The notes beneath the pieces are model-generated. The model was given only the letters and a program-made list of their open reading frames with translations. It made no database searches and was not told the origin of the DNA. Below are positions 6,172 to 6,541 of a stretch of DNA of 6,541 bases, piece by piece (within the stretch, counting starts at the first letter, position 1; every line of letters starts with the position of its first letter). Position numbers and translations under genes: made by a program. Source of the stretch: an uncultured Treponema sp. Lineage in GTDB: Bacteria; Spirochaetota; Spirochaetia; Treponematales; Treponemataceae. The stretch lies in the NCBI GenBank assembly GCA_937891125.1, contig CALAEZ010000003.1, forward strand, positions 1 through 6,541. Reading direction: 5' to 3'.

Positions 6172-6541
6172 CTAAAAATACAAGTCGCGCTCGCCAGAAA
6201 GCACCTTCTGGTAGTCGCTGGTAAACTTCCGGTAAACCGCCTCGGTGTAATCATTTGGCGTGCGCGCCTTTATTTCTTCCATCTCCTTTGCGATTAACTG
6301 CATACCGATTTTGCGCGTTTCTTCCGAGCCAAAGTCGTCCAGCCATTCCTGAAAGGTAAGCACCGCATTGAGCTTACAGAAGCAGCCTTCTTTTCCGGTG
6401 CGCAGCAAATCCATAATCTTTTTTCAGGTTCTGCCACAGCGGTAGCCGGCGGTACAGAACGACACAATGTGCCCTAGTTCTGCAGCCTCGCGGATTACTT
6501 CGTCAAGGCTGCGCGTGTCGCTTAGCTCAAACTGCTCTTTT
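6172..6541 (-). pseudogene. hydG: hydG remnant (3' part): radical SAM tyrosine lyase with in-frame stop and lost cluster cysteine
   Basis: HydG cleaves tyrosine to supply CO and cyanide for the H-cluster. Only the C-terminal part is in the window; the gene continues past the right edge. The minus strand reads EQFELSDTRSLDEVI, then HIVSFCTAGYRCGRT, then an in-frame TGA at 6426-6424. It continues in the same frame with KKIMDLLRTGKEGCFCKLNA, VLTFQEWLDDF and an ordinary end at TAG 6174-6172. In intact HydG this region is FCTACYRxGRTG. The second Cys of the CTAC pair, a ligand of the C-terminal iron-sulfur cluster, is Gly here (GGC at 6447-6445), and the Gly after GRT has become TGA. An ATG at 6414 could restart translation but would give only an 80-residue tail. 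The hydF start lies 42 bases downstream, as in an operon. Confidence 0.88.

Noticed and set aside
6424..6426. TGA in hydG read as glycine or selenocysteine (recoding)
   Set aside because: The Gly position would fit a TGA=Gly code, but hydF and the hydE remnant end naturally at TGA, hydE carries an unrelated TAG, and the adjacent cluster Cys is lost as well. Decay explains all of it.

Overview
The window carries a compact, co-directional set of four intact genes on the + strand (324-5121). It is followed, tail to tail, by a visibly decaying [FeFe]-hydrogenase maturation cluster on the - strand (5067-6541). The organism looks like a fermentative, anaerobic, probably host-associated bacterium with mid-range G+C. 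A Treponema-like spirochaete is my best guess, with a clostridial Firmicute as the alternative. This rests on the gene mix (550-residue CBS/DRTGG family II pyrophosphatase, CHASE-GGDEF protein, gut-type GH28 enzyme, hydEFG remnants) and not on a phylogenetic marker, so it is an inference.

Layout: (1) At the left edge, a - strand gene appears to begin at position 14 with a good Shine-Dalgarno sequence, but only its first codons are inside the window. (2) Positions 15-323 are a divergent intergenic region rich in short repeats (GGAGCGG four times) and small inverted repeats; I see no credible gene in it. (3) 324-1976 is a family II, Mn-dependent inorganic pyrophosphatase with a regulatory CBS-DRTGG-CBS insert. 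(4) 1976-3340 is a membrane-anchored, CHASE-like sensor diguanylate cyclase whose start overlaps the pyrophosphatase stop (TAATG). (5) 3401-3853 is a small zinc deaminase of the guanine deaminase type. (6) 3853-5121 is a GH28 family enzyme, again joined by a TAATG overlap and apparently missing its last residues.

On the - strand the order of transcription is hydG, hydF, hydE. All three are recognisable by hallmark motifs, and all three are broken in this sequence. hydG has an in-frame TGA and has lost a C-terminal cluster cysteine. hydF has two internal deletions, one with a frameshift. hydE has an in-frame TAG plus a large frameshifting deletion between its radical-SAM cysteine motif and its C-terminal end. 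The tails of hydE and the GH28 gene run into each other with no terminator between them, which suggests a further deletion at the convergent junction.

Taken together, the four + strand genes look functional and are probably cotranscribed. The pyrophosphatase/diguanylate cyclase pair makes biochemical sense, because c-di-GMP synthesis releases pyrophosphate. The right-hand part looks like a snapshot of a lineage losing [FeFe]-hydrogenase maturation, unless the lesions are assembly or sequencing errors, which I cannot exclude from the sequence alone. I did not find a clearly new biological system; the multi-lesion decay of the complete hydEFG set is the most striking observation.
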